Origin: Pseudomonas reidholzensis
GTDB lineage: Bacteria; Pseudomonadota; Gammaproteobacteria; Pseudomonadales; Pseudomonadaceae
Direction: 5' to 3'
Length of the DNA stretch: 64,000 nucleotides
Assembly (NCBI RefSeq): GCF_900536025.1
Contig: NZ_UNOZ01000030.1
Span: 434,001 to 498,000 of the forward strand
The translations under genes and the position numbers were made by a program. Under the pieces are notes generated by a model. The model was not told the DNA's origin and made no database searches. It saw only the letters and a list, made by a program, of their open reading frames with translations. Of the stretch, positions 41,445 through 50,459 are shown piece by piece (positions within the stretch are counted from its first letter, which is position 1; each line of letters begins with the position of its first letter).

Positions 41445-42308
41445 TCAGGCCTCGGTGCATTCCCGCGCGATGGCCAGGAAGGCCGCCGGCAGACGCGCCT
41501 TGCGGCGCTCCCTCAGGCAGTAGAGGTACTCGGCAATCAGCGGTGCGCCGTCCAGGGCAATGACGCGCAGCTGCGGATTGTCCGGCACCTCGTGACGGGC
41601 AATCACGCTGATACCGATATTGCGCAGCACCGCCTCGCGGATCGACTCGCGGCTACCGATTTCCAGCAACGGCCCCACGGCGACACCGGCCTCACCCAGC
41701 ATCTGCTCGGTGAGCTGGCGCGTGGTCGAGCCCACTTCGCGCATCAACAGACAGTGCCCGGCCAGCGCCGACGGCGGCAGACGCTTGTGATTGGCCAGCG
41801 GATGGCTGCGGTGTACGGCCAGCACCAAGGGATCCTCGCCGAGCAGAAGACGGGTGAAGCGCGAATCCTCTTCGAGTTGCGAGGAGGCGGCCAGATCCAC
41901 TCGATACTCCTCCAGCGCCTCGATGACCTGCAGTGAATTGCCGATTTCCAAGGTGACCTGGACCTGCGGCTGGCGCTCGCGAAAGCGTCTGACCAGGTCG
42001 AGCACGTAATAGGGCGCGGTCGCGGCGATGCGCAGGCTGCCCTGCACCTGGCCGCAATTACGCAGGTGGAACTCGATATCGGCTTCTTGCTGCAGCAGTG
42101 CCTGCACCATCGGCAGCAGGCGCGCGCCCTCTTCGCTCAGGGTGAACCGCCGCCCGCCTCGGTAGAACAGCTCGACACCGTACTGCGCCTCCAGATTGCG
42201 AATCTGGGTGGTGACCGTGGGCTGGCTGAGGCCGAGTTTCTTCGCCGCATGGGTAATGCTGCCCAGGCGGGCGACCATGTGAAAGGACTTGAGCTCGGCA
42301 GAAAGCAT
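41445..42308 (-). CDS. LysR-family regulator of aminophosphonate catabolism
   Basis: This 287-residue regulator has an N-terminal winged helix-turn-helix (LGSITHAAKKLGLSQPTVTT, QIRNLEAQYGVELFYRGGRR) and a periplasmic-binding-like effector domain (about 90-285). It resembles the TIGR03339 LysR group linked to aminoethylphosphonate catabolism. It lies upstream of the operon on the same strand, unlike the usual divergent layout. It starts 5 bp after the tatD stop, so it could also be read through from the housekeeping operon. Confidence 0.87.
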   Translation of the reverse strand: MLSAELKSFHMVARLGSITHAAKKLGLSQPTVTTQIRNLEAQYGVELFYRGGRRFTLSEEGARLLPMVQALLQQEADIEFHLRNCGQVQGSLRIAATAPYYVLDLVRRFRERQPQVQVTLEIGNSLQVIEALEEYRVDLAASSQLEEDSRFTRLLLGEDPLVLAVHRSHPLANHKRLPPSALAGHCLLMREVGSTTRQLTEQMLGEAGVAVGPLLEIGSRESIREAVLRNIGISVIARHEVPDNPQLRVIALDGAPLIAEYLYCLRERRKARLPAAFLAIARECTEA

Positions 42309-42313
42309 GTGGC

Positions 42314-43096
42314 TTATCCCACCCGCGCAAGCGGGAACAACCGCTTGAAGTTCTCGGTAGTCTGCTCCGCCAACAGTTCATACCCCACCCCGCGTACCGA
42401 CGCGACGTACTCCGCCACCTCACGCACGTACTGCGGCAGGTTGGGCTTGCCCCGGTACGGAATCGGCGCCAGGTACGGCGCGTCGGTCTCCACCAGCAAG
42501 CGATCAGCAGGCACCTGCCGCGCCACCTCACGCAGCGCATCGGCATTGCGGAACGTGACGATCCCGGACAGCGAGATGTAATAGCCCAGGTCCAACGCCG
42601 CCCTGGCCATCTCCCAGTCTTCGGTAAAGCAGTGCAGCACGCCCGCCTGCGCCAGGCTCGCTTCACGCAGCAGGGCCAGGGTATCGGCCCGCGCCGCCCG
42701 CGTATGCACGATCACCGGCTTGCCGGTCTGCCGCGAAGCCTCCAGGTGCAGCCGGAACGACGCCTGCTGCAACTCGGCCGCCTCCGGCTCGTAGTGATAG
42801 TCCAGCCCCGTCTCGCCAATCGCGACCACATGCGGGTGGTTCAGCTCCTGCAGCAGCCACTCCAGCGCGGGCGTCTCCCCCGGCGCCAGGTCGAGCGGGT
42901 GGATCCCCACCGAGCAATCCACGTCAACGTACTGCTCGCTCAGTGCCTTGACCGCGCCGGCGTTGTCGGCACTCACGCCAATGCACAGGAAATGCCCCAC
43001 GCCACGCGCGCGCGCAGCCTGCAGGGCAGCATCGAGCGAGCCCCCGTGGGCGCTGAGGTCAAGACGGTCAAGGTGGCAATGGGAATCTACGAGCAT
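42314..43096 (-). CDS. TatD-family metal-dependent hydrolase (YcfH type)
   Basis: This 260-residue TIM-barrel DNase/hydrolase has metal-binding VDSHCHLD at the N terminus, GETGLDYHYE, VIVHTRAA, LHCFTEDWE and VETDAPYLAP. The ATG at 43096 gives the usual start MLVDSHCHLD. It is the distal gene of the fab-tmk-holB group in Pseudomonas. Only 36 bp separate it from holB, with no pilZ gene between them. Confidence 0.94.
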   Translation of the reverse strand: MLVDSHCHLDRLDLSAHGGSLDAALQAARARGVGHFLCIGVSADNAGAVKALSEQYVDVDCSVGIHPLDLAPGETPALEWLLQELNHPHVVAIGETGLDYHYEPEAAELQQASFRLHLEASRQTGKPVIVHTRAARADTLALLREASLAQAGVLHCFTEDWEMARAALDLGYYISLSGIVTFRNADALREVARQVPADRLLVETDAPYLAPIPYRGKPNLPQYVREVAEYVASVRGVGYELLAEQTTENFKRLFPLARVG

Positions 43097-43132
43097 GGGC
43101 GCACGACACACGAAAAAGAAACGAAAGAAAAA

Positions 43133-44119
43133 TTACCGCGAGCCCGGCAGCTGTACCCAATGGGCCAGCAAGGCTTCCAGCAGCAACACACGGTTGAGGT
43201 TGGCCTTGCCCAGCACCTTCTGGCGCTGTTCGAGGATCCACCCCTGGACCTCCAGGACCTTGCCCTGGCGGCTCTTCTGCGCCAGGTACTGCACGACCTT
43301 GCGCATGTCCGTCAAGCCTAACCCGTCCTCGTCCTGGGTCAATTGATAACGCAGGATCAACTGCGACCAATCGAAAAACCAGTCGAACAGCAGCAGCAAG
43401 GGCACGCTGTTCCACGACTCGGCCAGCTGGGTGGGTGACTGCTGCTGCTTGAGCAGCTTCTTCACCCCTTCGCTGACCAGCGCACGCTGATCACGCACCC
43501 CTTGCGCCTGCAGGCTGAGCGCGCGCAATGGCGAGCCGGCGGCCAGGGTCAGCAGTTCATCGCGCTCGGCCGGGTCAGCCTCGGGCAAGGCGCTGGCCAG
43601 CCAGGCCTGGCTCTGGGCCAGGCTCGGCTGCGGGCAGGTGACCTGCTGGCAACGGCTCTTGATGGTCGGCAGCAAGCGGCTCGGCTGATGACTCACCAAC
43701 AGCAATACGGTGTTGCCAGAAGGCTCTTCAAGGCTCTTGAGCAAGGCGTTCGAGGCATTGATGTTCATCGCCTCGACCGGCTCGATCAGGATCACCTTGC
43801 GCCCGCCCAACTGCGCCGTCTGCACAATGAACGAGACCAGGTCACGGACCTGGTCGATCTTGATCGGCTTATCGGCCTCTTCAGGCTCCAGCACGTAGTT
43901 GTCCGGGTGGCTGCCGGCCTTGAGCAGCAGGCACGACTTGCACTGCCCGCAGGCATCCAGGCCTTGCGGCTGCTGGCACAGCAAGCGCGCCATCAGGCGC
44001 TCGGCCATGGCCCGCTTGCCGATGCCCTGCGGGCCGTGCAGCAGGTAGGCGTGGGCATGCTGGGTGCGCCCGGCAAGCTGCTGCCAGAGCGCCTGCTGCC
44101 AGGGGTAGGCTTCAGCCAC
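43133..44119 (-). CDS. holB: DNA polymerase III delta-prime subunit
   Basis: This 328-residue clamp-loader subunit has the degenerate P-loop HGPQGIGKRAMAE and a zinc module with four cysteines (CQQPQGLDACGQCKSC). Sensor-like ASNALLKSLEEPSGNTVLLL and SRCQQV follow. The GTG at 44119 is chosen because family proteins begin (M)AEAYPWQ; it overlaps the tmk 3' end by 8 bp, giving coupled translation. The C-terminal collar domain is complete. Confidence 0.93.
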   Translation of the reverse strand: MAEAYPWQQALWQQLAGRTQHAHAYLLHGPQGIGKRAMAERLMARLLCQQPQGLDACGQCKSCLLLKAGSHPDNYVLEPEEADKPIKIDQVRDLVSFIVQTAQLGGRKVILIEPVEAMNINASNALLKSLEEPSGNTVLLLVSHQPSRLLPTIKSRCQQVTCPQPSLAQSQAWLASALPEADPAERDELLTLAAGSPLRALSLQAQGVRDQRALVSEGVKKLLKQQQSPTQLAESWNSVPLLLLFDWFFDWSQLILRYQLTQDEDGLGLTDMRKVVQYLAQKSRQGKVLEVQGWILEQRQKVLGKANLNRVLLLEALLAHWVQLPGSR

Positions 44120-44744
44120 GGCAGCGGTCCAGGATACCCGGCAGCAGACCGTCGATGGCCCGCTGCACGGCGTCCAGACTTTGCCCGGCATCGACGATGC
44201 TGTAGCGCTGCGGCGCGCGCTGGGCGCGCTCGAGGTAGGCGTGGCGCACCGCTTCGAAGAAGGCCTTGCCCTCTTGCTCGAAGCGGTCCAGGCGACCGCG
44301 GGCCGCGGCGCGGGCCAGGCCCACTTCGATCGGCAGGTCGAAGACCAGCGTCAGGTCCGGGCGCAGGTCGCCCTGGACGAAGTCTTCAAGGATGGCGATA
44401 CGCTCCACCGACAGGCCACGACCGCCGCCCTGGTAGGCGTAGGTGGCATCGGTGAAGCGGTCGCAGAGCACCACCGCACCCCGTGCCAGGGCCGGGCGAA
44501 TGACCCCGGCCAGGTGCTGGGCGCGGGCGGCGAACATCAGCAGCAGCTCGGTGTCGGCCGCCATCTGCTCATCGCTCGGTGTCAGCAGCAGCTCGCGAAT
44601 CTGCTCGGCCATCGGCGTGCCGCCGGGCTCGCGGGTCAGCACCACGTCCAGGCCGTGCTCGCGCAGGCGCTCGGCGAGGTATTCGCGGTTGGTGCTCTTG
44701 CCCGCGCCTTCGGGGCCTTCCAGGGTAATAAACAAGCCGCTCAC
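44112..44744 (-). CDS. tmk: Thymidylate kinase
   Basis: This 210-residue enzyme phosphorylates dTMP to dTDP. It has P-loop EGPEGAGKST, the DR motif in VLCDRFTDATYAYQGGGRG, and the lid segment with Arg residues (ARAAARGRLDRFEQEG). It begins with GTG at 44744, 9 bp after the mltG stop. Length is standard for bacterial Tmk. Confidence 0.96.
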   Translation of the reverse strand: MSGLFITLEGPEGAGKSTNREYLAERLREHGLDVVLTREPGGTPMAEQIRELLLTPSDEQMAADTELLLMFAARAQHLAGVIRPALARGAVVLCDRFTDATYAYQGGGRGLSVERIAILEDFVQGDLRPDLTLVFDLPIEVGLARAAARGRLDRFEQEGKAFFEAVRHAYLERAQRAPQRYSIVDAGQSLDAVQRAIDGLLPGILDRCRG

Positions 44745-44753
44745 GGGCAGTCC

Positions 44754-45959
44754 TTAATGGGGTTGATCAGGCGTCGGCGCAGTGGCCGGCGCGGACTCAG
44801 GGGCAGGCGCCTGGCTTTGCGGCGCGAGCTCTGGGCTCGCCGGGGCTTCGGGCTCGCCCGGTGCCTGGCTGCCCTCGGCCGGTGGCTCTTCAACCGCCGG
44901 CTGCTCGGCCGCACCCGGTTGCACCTGCGGTGCGGGGCTCGAGCGGTAGTCGGCACGGCGCTTGAGCTGGAACTCGCGCACCGCCGAGTTGTGATCGTCG
45001 AGGTCGTCGGAGAACACATGGCTGCCATCGCCGCGGGCGACGAAGTACAGGCTGGTGCCATTGGCGGGGTTCAGCGCGGCATGGATGGCCTCGCGCCCGA
45101 CCATGGCGATCGGCGTCGGCGGCAGGCCGTTGATGGTGTAGGTGTTGTACGGCGTCGGCTCGCGCAGGTCGGCGCGGGTGATGCGGCCGTTGTAGCGCTC
45201 GCCCATGCCGTAGATCACGGTGGGGTCGGTCTGCAGCATCATGCCCAGGCGCAGGCGGCGCACGAAGACCCCGGCGATCTGCCCACGCTCCTGGGCGATA
45301 CCGGTTTCCTTCTCGACCAGCGAGGCCATGATCAGCGCCTGGTACGGATCGCGGTAGGGCAAGTCGGTAACCCGCTCGGCCCACTCCTTGGCGAGCACCT
45401 CTTCAAGGCGCATGTAGGCCTGCTGGAGCAGCTCGACATCGCTCATGCCGCGCACGAAACGGTAGGTGTCCGGGAAGAAACGGCCCTCGGGGAACACCCC
45501 AGTGTGGCCGAGCTTGTCCATGACCTCGGTATCGGACAGGCCATCGAGGGTCTGCTTGATCTTTTCATGCTTGGCCACCGCCGCACGCAGCTGGCGGAAC
45601 GTCCAGCCCTCGACCAGGGTGATGTTGTACTGCACGACATCGCCGCGCTGCCAGGCATCGAACAGCTGCTCCACGGTCATGCCCGGGGTCAGCCGGTACT
45701 CACCGGTGTGCAATGGCGTGCCGGCCATATTGAAGCGCCAGTAAAGGCGCAGCCAGAAGGCGTCATCGAGCAACCCCTCGTTCTCCATACGGTAGAACAT
45801 GCGATTGGGGTTGGTGCCATTGGGCACATCGAGCATGCGCTCCTGTTCGACATGCAGCGGCTGCTCCAGGACCGAATGGACCTTCCAGGCGGACCAGCCC
45901 ACTGCCAGACCGGCAAGGATCAGGGCCATTTCCAGCAGCAGCAGGAATTTGCGTCTCAC
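44754..45959 (-). CDS. mltG: Endolytic murein transglycosylase MltG
   Basis: This 401-residue YceG-family protein has an N-terminal membrane anchor (LLLLEMALILAGLAVGW), a LysM-like region, and the catalytic domain with Glu in MASLVEKETGIAQER. PTVIYGMGERYNGRIT, NTYTINGLPPTPIAMVG and SLYFVARGDGSHVF are also present. It cuts nascent glycan strands and sets their length. After about residue 330 comes a ~65-residue Pro/Ala/Glu-rich tail that lacks family similarity and looks disordered. The start is GTG at 45959, 3 nt after pabC. Confidence 0.94.
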   Translation of the reverse strand: MRRKFLLLLEMALILAGLAVGWSAWKVHSVLEQPLHVEQERMLDVPNGTNPNRMFYRMENEGLLDDAFWLRLYWRFNMAGTPLHTGEYRLTPGMTVEQLFDAWQRGDVVQYNITLVEGWTFRQLRAAVAKHEKIKQTLDGLSDTEVMDKLGHTGVFPEGRFFPDTYRFVRGMSDVELLQQAYMRLEEVLAKEWAERVTDLPYRDPYQALIMASLVEKETGIAQERGQIAGVFVRRLRLGMMLQTDPTVIYGMGERYNGRITRADLREPTPYNTYTINGLPPTPIAMVGREAIHAALNPANGTSLYFVARGDGSHVFSDDLDDHNSAVREFQLKRRADYRSSPAPQVQPGAAEQPAVEEPPAEGSQAPGEPEAPASPELAPQSQAPAPESAPATAPTPDQPH

Positions 45960-45962
45960 GAA

Positions 45963-46784
45963 TCAATTATCCAGTAACGTACGGGCAACGGCCTGCAGTT
46001 TACGGGTGAGCGGCCCCGGCGGCCAGTTCAGCGTGTGTGCAGGGCACGCGCGCACCGGCCAAATTCCATACACGCTGTTGCAGACAAAGACTTCGTCGGC
46101 CTGCTCCAGGTCTGTCAGGGCCAGGTCTCTGACCTGCACCGTGATCCCCAGCGCCGGCGCCTGCTCGAGCAAGGCGGCGCGCATGACCCCGGCCACACCA
46201 CAGCGGCTGAGGTCAGCCGTCAGCAACACGCCTTCGCGCACCAGGAACAGGTTGCTGTAGACGCCCTCGATCAGGCGCCCCTGGGTATCGCGCACCAGCC
46301 CTTCGGCATGCTCGGCGTCCTGCCACTCGGCACGCGCCAACACTTGCTCGAGGCGGTTGAGGTGTTTGAGCCCGGCCAGCAGCGGTTGTTCCGCAAGACG
46401 GGTCTGACAGGCAAACAGGCTGATGCCGTTTTCGCCATTGGCGGCAGGGTAGGCAGGCAATGGGCTGCCTTGCAGGATACGCCGGGGCGCAGCGCCGGCG
46501 ACCGGCGCGTAGCCGCGCTGACTGTCACCGCGGGTGACGATCAGCTTGGCCACGCCCTCCCCCAGCTGGCTGGCGAAGCGCAGCAGCTCGTCGCGGATCA
46601 GCGGCAGGTCGGCATCGATCGCCAGGCGTTGGCAGCCCGACGCCAGGCGCTGCAGATGATGCTCCAGCAGGCTCGGCCTGCCAGCGCGCACGGCGACGGT
46701 CTCGAACAGACCATCGCCGTAGGCCAACCCGCGGTTCTGCAGGTTGACTGCAGTCGCTGGCTGGCCATCGATCCAGCGGTGCAT
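45963..46784 (-). CDS. pabC: Aminodeoxychorismate lyase
   Basis: This 273-residue fold-type IV PLP enzyme releases p-aminobenzoate for folate synthesis. It has RGLAYGDGLFETVAV near the N terminus, the PLP Lys expected in AGLKHLNRLEQVLAR, EGLVRDTQGRLIEGVYSNLF and GVAGVMRAALLE. The ATG overlaps the fabF stop by 1 bp. The order fabF-pabC-mltG-tmk-holB is conserved in gamma-proteobacteria. Confidence 0.94.
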   Translation of the reverse strand: MHRWIDGQPATAVNLQNRGLAYGDGLFETVAVRAGRPSLLEHHLQRLASGCQRLAIDADLPLIRDELLRFASQLGEGVAKLIVTRGDSQRGYAPVAGAAPRRILQGSPLPAYPAANGENGISLFACQTRLAEQPLLAGLKHLNRLEQVLARAEWQDAEHAEGLVRDTQGRLIEGVYSNLFLVREGVLLTADLSRCGVAGVMRAALLEQAPALGITVQVRDLALTDLEQADEVFVCNSVYGIWPVRACPAHTLNWPPGPLTRKLQAVARTLLDN

Positions 46785-48028
46785 CAGTCGGCGAACCGGC
46801 GGAACACCAGGGAACCGTTGGTACCGCCAAAGCCGAACGAGTTGGACAACACCACGTCGATCGGCATGCTGCGCGCCTGGTGCGGCACGAAGTCGAGGTC
46901 GCAGCCTTCGTCGGGCTCGTCCAGGTTGATGGTCGGCGGCGCCATCTGGCTGTTGATGGCCAGGACGCTGAAGATCGCCTCCACCGCACCGGCCGCACCG
47001 AGCAGGTGACCGGTCATGGATTTGGTCGAGCTGACCGCCAGCTTGTAGGCATGCTCGCCGAACACGCGCTTGATCGCCGCCACTTCGGCAATGTCGCCCG
47101 CAGGGGTCGAGGTGCCGTGGGCATTGATGTAGCTGACCTGCTCGGGGGCGATGCCGGCATCACGCAGGGCATTGGCCATGCAGCGCGCCGCACCTTCACC
47201 GCTGTCCGGTGGCGAGGTCATGTGGTAGGCGTCGCCGCTCATGCCAAAGCCGACCAGCTCGGCATAGATGGTCGCGCCACGCGCCTTGGCGTGCTCGAGT
47301 TCTTCGAGCACCAGCGCACCGGCACCATCAGACAGCACGAAGCCGTCACGGCCTTTGTCCCACGGACGGCTGGCACGGGTCGGTTCGTCATTGCGGGTCG
47401 ACAGCGCCCGCGAGGCACCGAAGCCGCCCATGCCCAGGCCACAGGCGGCCATTTCGGCGCCGCCGGCGATCATCACGTCGGCTTCGCCGTGGACGATGTT
47501 GCGCGCGGCCATGCCGATGCAGTGGGTGCCGGTGGTGCACGCCGTGGCGATGGCGTAGTTCGGCCCCTGCAGCCCCAAATGGATCGACAGGAAGCCGGAG
47601 ATCATGTTGATGATCGAACCCGGCACGAAGAACGGCGAAATGCGCCGCGGGCCCTGCTCGTGCAAGGTCCGGCTGGTTTCTTCGATGTTGGTCAGACCGC
47701 CAATGCCCGAACCCATGGCCACGCCGACCCGCTCGCGGTTGGCGTCGGTGATTTCCAGCCCGGCATTGCGCACCGCCTGGAAACCGGCCGCCAGGCCGTA
47801 CTGAATGAACAGATCAAGCTTGCGGGCTTCCTTGGCCGACAGGTACTGCTCGACCTCGAAGCCTTTCACCGAGCCGCCAAAACGGGTGGAGTAAGCGGTC
47901 AGGTCCGTGTGTTCGATCGGACCGATGCCACTGCGGCCAGCCAGAATGCCCTGCCAGGTGCTCGGTACATCGGTACCCAGTGGCGACAGCATACCCATAC
48001 CGGTGACCACGACGCGTCTACGCGACAC
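46784..48028 (-). CDS. fabF: 3-Oxoacyl-ACP synthase II
   Basis: This 414-residue condensing enzyme elongates fatty acids. The catalytic Cys is in ATACTTGTHCIG, with His in INAHGTSTPAGD and SMTGHLLGAAG. C-terminal NSFGFGGTNGSLVF is also conserved. The GTG at 48028 gives the standard start (M)SRRRVVVTGMGM and has GAGGAG 6 nt upstream; a longer open frame into the acpP terminator region is rejected. An intrinsic terminator separates it from acpP, so fabF probably has its own promoter or partial read-through. Confidence 0.96.
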   Translation of the reverse strand: MSRRRVVVTGMGMLSPLGTDVPSTWQGILAGRSGIGPIEHTDLTAYSTRFGGSVKGFEVEQYLSAKEARKLDLFIQYGLAAGFQAVRNAGLEITDANRERVGVAMGSGIGGLTNIEETSRTLHEQGPRRISPFFVPGSIINMISGFLSIHLGLQGPNYAIATACTTGTHCIGMAARNIVHGEADVMIAGGAEMAACGLGMGGFGASRALSTRNDEPTRASRPWDKGRDGFVLSDGAGALVLEELEHAKARGATIYAELVGFGMSGDAYHMTSPPDSGEGAARCMANALRDAGIAPEQVSYINAHGTSTPAGDIAEVAAIKRVFGEHAYKLAVSSTKSMTGHLLGAAGAVEAIFSVLAINSQMAPPTINLDEPDEGCDLDFVPHQARSMPIDVVLSNSFGFGGTNGSLVFRRFAD

Positions 48029-48133
48029 AGCACTCTCCTCATTTTCTAGTAACAGAGTCTCTTGCCATTGCGTTCTATTGGGAAAAGGCAATGGCAACAG
48101 GCTCATGGGTCTCGGTGGGCGCGCCTCGCAAAG

Positions 48134-48169
48134 AAAAAACCGCACGCCAGCAAAGGCAGTGCGGTTTTT
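48134..48169 (-). terminator. Intrinsic terminator after acpP
   Basis: AAAACCGCAC and GTGCGGTTTT form a GC-rich stem with flanking A and T runs and a 13-base loop, 29 bp after the acpP stop. In the acpP direction it ends with six T residues. This fits the high, separate expression of acpP. Confidence 0.9.
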
Positions 48170-48197
48170 CCCGACAAGAAGCGTCGACTACTGAGTC

Positions 48198-48434
48198 TTA
48201 AGCCTTGTGGCTGTTGACGTAGTCGATGGCCGCTTGAACGGTAGTGATCTTCTCGGCTTCTTCGTCAGGGATTTCGGTCTCGAATTCCTCTTCCAGAGCC
48301 ATCACCAGCTCAACGGTGTCAAGCGAATCGGCACCCAGGTCATCGACGAAGGACTTCTCGTTGGTCACTTCCTCTTCCTTGACGCCCAGTTGCTCGGCGA
48401 CGATTTTCTTGACGCGTTCTTCGATGGTGCTCAT
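48198..48434 (-). CDS. acpP: Acyl carrier protein
   Basis: This 78-residue acidic carrier of fatty acid synthesis has the phosphopantetheine Ser37 in DDLGADSLDTVELVMALEE. Sequence and length are typical. It lies between fabG and fabF with a terminator directly downstream. Upstream (minus strand, about 48485-48512) TTGAAA and TATAAA occur but with a 14-bp spacer, so the promoter assignment is uncertain. Confidence 0.98.
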   Translation of the reverse strand: MSTIEERVKKIVAEQLGVKEEEVTNEKSFVDDLGADSLDTVELVMALEEEFETEIPDEEAEKITTVQAAIDYVNSHKA

Positions 48435-48637
48435 ACCTAGTTTTCACTCCTAATGGACATATGTCAGGCAGCTGGCCGGTGACCAAGTTTATAGGAAGAC
48501 GCCTGCTTTTCAAGCGTAATGCGCCCGCCGCTCAGTCACTCAACCCTCTGTCCGGAATCTGGTTGCAGCTTTATAACGGATTTTAAGCTCGGAGTATGAC
48601 TCTTTTTTGAAGCAATCCGTCACATTGAGTTGCAGTG

Positions 48638-49378
48638 TTACATGTACATCCCGCCGTTCACCGGCACGGTAGCGCCAGTGACATAGGCAGCGCCGTCGGA
48701 TGCCAGGAAGGCCACCACTTTGGCGATTTCATCGGCCTGGCCCAGGCGGCCCAGCGGAATCTGGGTTTGCAGCGCTTCACGCTGTGCTTCTGGCAGCTCG
48801 CGGGTCATATCGGTGTCGATAAAGCCCGGGGTTACCGAGTTGACGGTGATGTTGCGCGAACCCACTTCACGCGCCAGGGCGCGGCTGAAGCCTTCCAGGC
48901 CGGCCTTGGCGGCGGCGTAGTTTACCTGACCGACGTTGCCCATGGCACCTACAACCGAGCCGATGCTGATGATACGACCCCAACGTGCCTTGGTCATGCC
49001 GCGCAGCACGCCCTTGGACAGGCGGTACAGGCTGTTGAGGTTGGTGTCGACCACGTCGAACCACTCGTCGTCTTTCATCCGCAGCATCAGGTTGTCGCGG
49101 GTGATGCCGGCGTTGTTGACCAGAATGGCGGTCGCGCCGAACTGCTCCTGGATGGCAGCCAGCACCGAGGTGACCGACGCTTCGCTGGTCACGTTGAGCT
49201 CCATGCCGGTACCAGCGATGCCGTGCTCTTTCAGGGTGGCGGCGATGCGCTCTGCGCCCGAAGCCGAGGTGGCGGTACCGATCACGGTCGCGCCCTGGCG
49301 GCCCAGCTCGAGGGCGATGGCCTGGCCGATGCCACGGCTGGCGCCGGTGACCAGTGCAACTTTACCTTGCAGGCTCAT
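48638..49378 (-). CDS. fabG: 3-Oxoacyl-ACP reductase
   Basis: This 246-residue NADPH-dependent short-chain reductase of fatty acid elongation has the Rossmann motif TGASRGIGQAI, NNAGITRDNLMLRMKD, catalytic Ser in ISIGSVVGAMGN and YAAAKAG. The C-terminal VTGATVPVNGGMYM is also conserved. The ATG at 49378 gives the standard MSLQGKVALVTG start. It lies 16 bp after fabD. Confidence 0.97.
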   Translation of the reverse strand: MSLQGKVALVTGASRGIGQAIALELGRQGATVIGTATSASGAERIAATLKEHGIAGTGMELNVTSEASVTSVLAAIQEQFGATAILVNNAGITRDNLMLRMKDDEWFDVVDTNLNSLYRLSKGVLRGMTKARWGRIISIGSVVGAMGNVGQVNYAAAKAGLEGFSRALAREVGSRNITVNSVTPGFIDTDMTRELPEAQREALQTQIPLGRLGQADEIAKVVAFLASDGAAYVTGATVPVNGGMYM

Positions 49379-49394
49379 GCAAGCTTCTCCAAAT

Positions 49395-50333
49395 TCAGGC
49401 CAGCGCCGCACGGGTGGCGGCGACGGCGTCAGGGGTATTGAGGTTGTAGGTGGTCACGCCGTCGGCGCAACGCTTGTTCAGACCAGCCAGGACCTTGCCC
49501 GGGCCGCACTCGACCAGGTTGACCGCGCCATTGGCGGCCAGGGTCTGCACGCATTCTACCCAACGCACAGGCTTGTACAGCTGCTCGAGCAGGTCGCGCT
49601 TGAGCGCGTCGAGGTCGCCGGCGATGGCCGCGTTGACGTTCTGCACCACCGGGATCTGCGGCGCCTTCCAGTCGATGGCGTTGACCGCCTCGGCGAAACG
49701 CTCGGCAGCCGGCTTCATCAGCGCGCAGTGCGACGGCACGCTGACCGCCAACGGCAAGGCGCGCTTGGCGCCCTTGGCCTTGCACAGCTCGATGGCGCGG
49801 TCGACCGCCGCCTTGTTGCCGGCGATCACCACCTGGCCCGGGGAGTTGAAGTTGACCGCGCTGACCACTTGGTCCTCGGCCGCTTCGGCGCAGATCTCGA
49901 CCACCACCGCGTCGTCCAGGCCGAGGATGGCCGCCATGCCGCCGTGACCGGCCGGTACGGCTTCCTGCATCAGCTGGCCGCGGCGCTCTACCAGACGCAC
50001 AGCGTCTTTGAGGCTGAGGCTGCCGGCAGCGACCAGTGCGCTGTATTCGCCCAGGCTGTGACCGGCAACGAAGGCCGGCTGTGCGCCGCCCTGCGCCAGC
50101 CACAGGCGCCACAACGCGATGGACGCGGTGAGGATCGCCGGCTGGGTCTTGTCGGTTTGATTGAGTTGTTCTTCCGGACCTTGCTGAACCAGCGCCCACA
50201 GGTCATAGCCCAGAGCCTCGGAAGCTTCCTTGAAGGTCTCGATGACCACCGGCTCTGCAGCGCCGAGTTCGGCGAGCATGCCCAGCGACTGGGAACCTTG
50301 ACCGGGAAAGACGAATGCGAGGGATGCAGACAT
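49395..50333 (-). CDS. fabD: Malonyl-CoA:ACP transacylase
   Basis: This 312-residue enzyme transfers malonyl groups to ACP. The oxyanion motif is FPGQGSQSLGML, the nucleophile Ser is in GHSLGEYSALVAAG, and the catalytic His is in VSVPSHCALMKP. It lies 126 bp after plsX, enough for an internal promoter, and 16 bp before fabG. Confidence 0.97.
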   Translation of the reverse strand: MSASLAFVFPGQGSQSLGMLAELGAAEPVVIETFKEASEALGYDLWALVQQGPEEQLNQTDKTQPAILTASIALWRLWLAQGGAQPAFVAGHSLGEYSALVAAGSLSLKDAVRLVERRGQLMQEAVPAGHGGMAAILGLDDAVVVEICAEAAEDQVVSAVNFNSPGQVVIAGNKAAVDRAIELCKAKGAKRALPLAVSVPSHCALMKPAAERFAEAVNAIDWKAPQIPVVQNVNAAIAGDLDALKRDLLEQLYKPVRWVECVQTLAANGAVNLVECGPGKVLAGLNKRCADGVTTYNLNTPDAVAATRAALA

Positions 50334-50459
50334 AGAACAAGCCCTTATGATCTTGTCGTCGGAGAGGCGCGTCGAGCCATTGGCTGAACGCGAGAACTGA
50401 AGACTTGGATGAAAACGAAAACCAAGCGGTCACATTTAACCACTTCACGGCCATTATGC

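Noticed and set aside
48485..48512. TTGAAA/TATAAA upstream of acpP as a promoter
   Set aside because: The spacer is 14 bp, too short for a normal sigma-70 promoter, so it is only mentioned under acpP.
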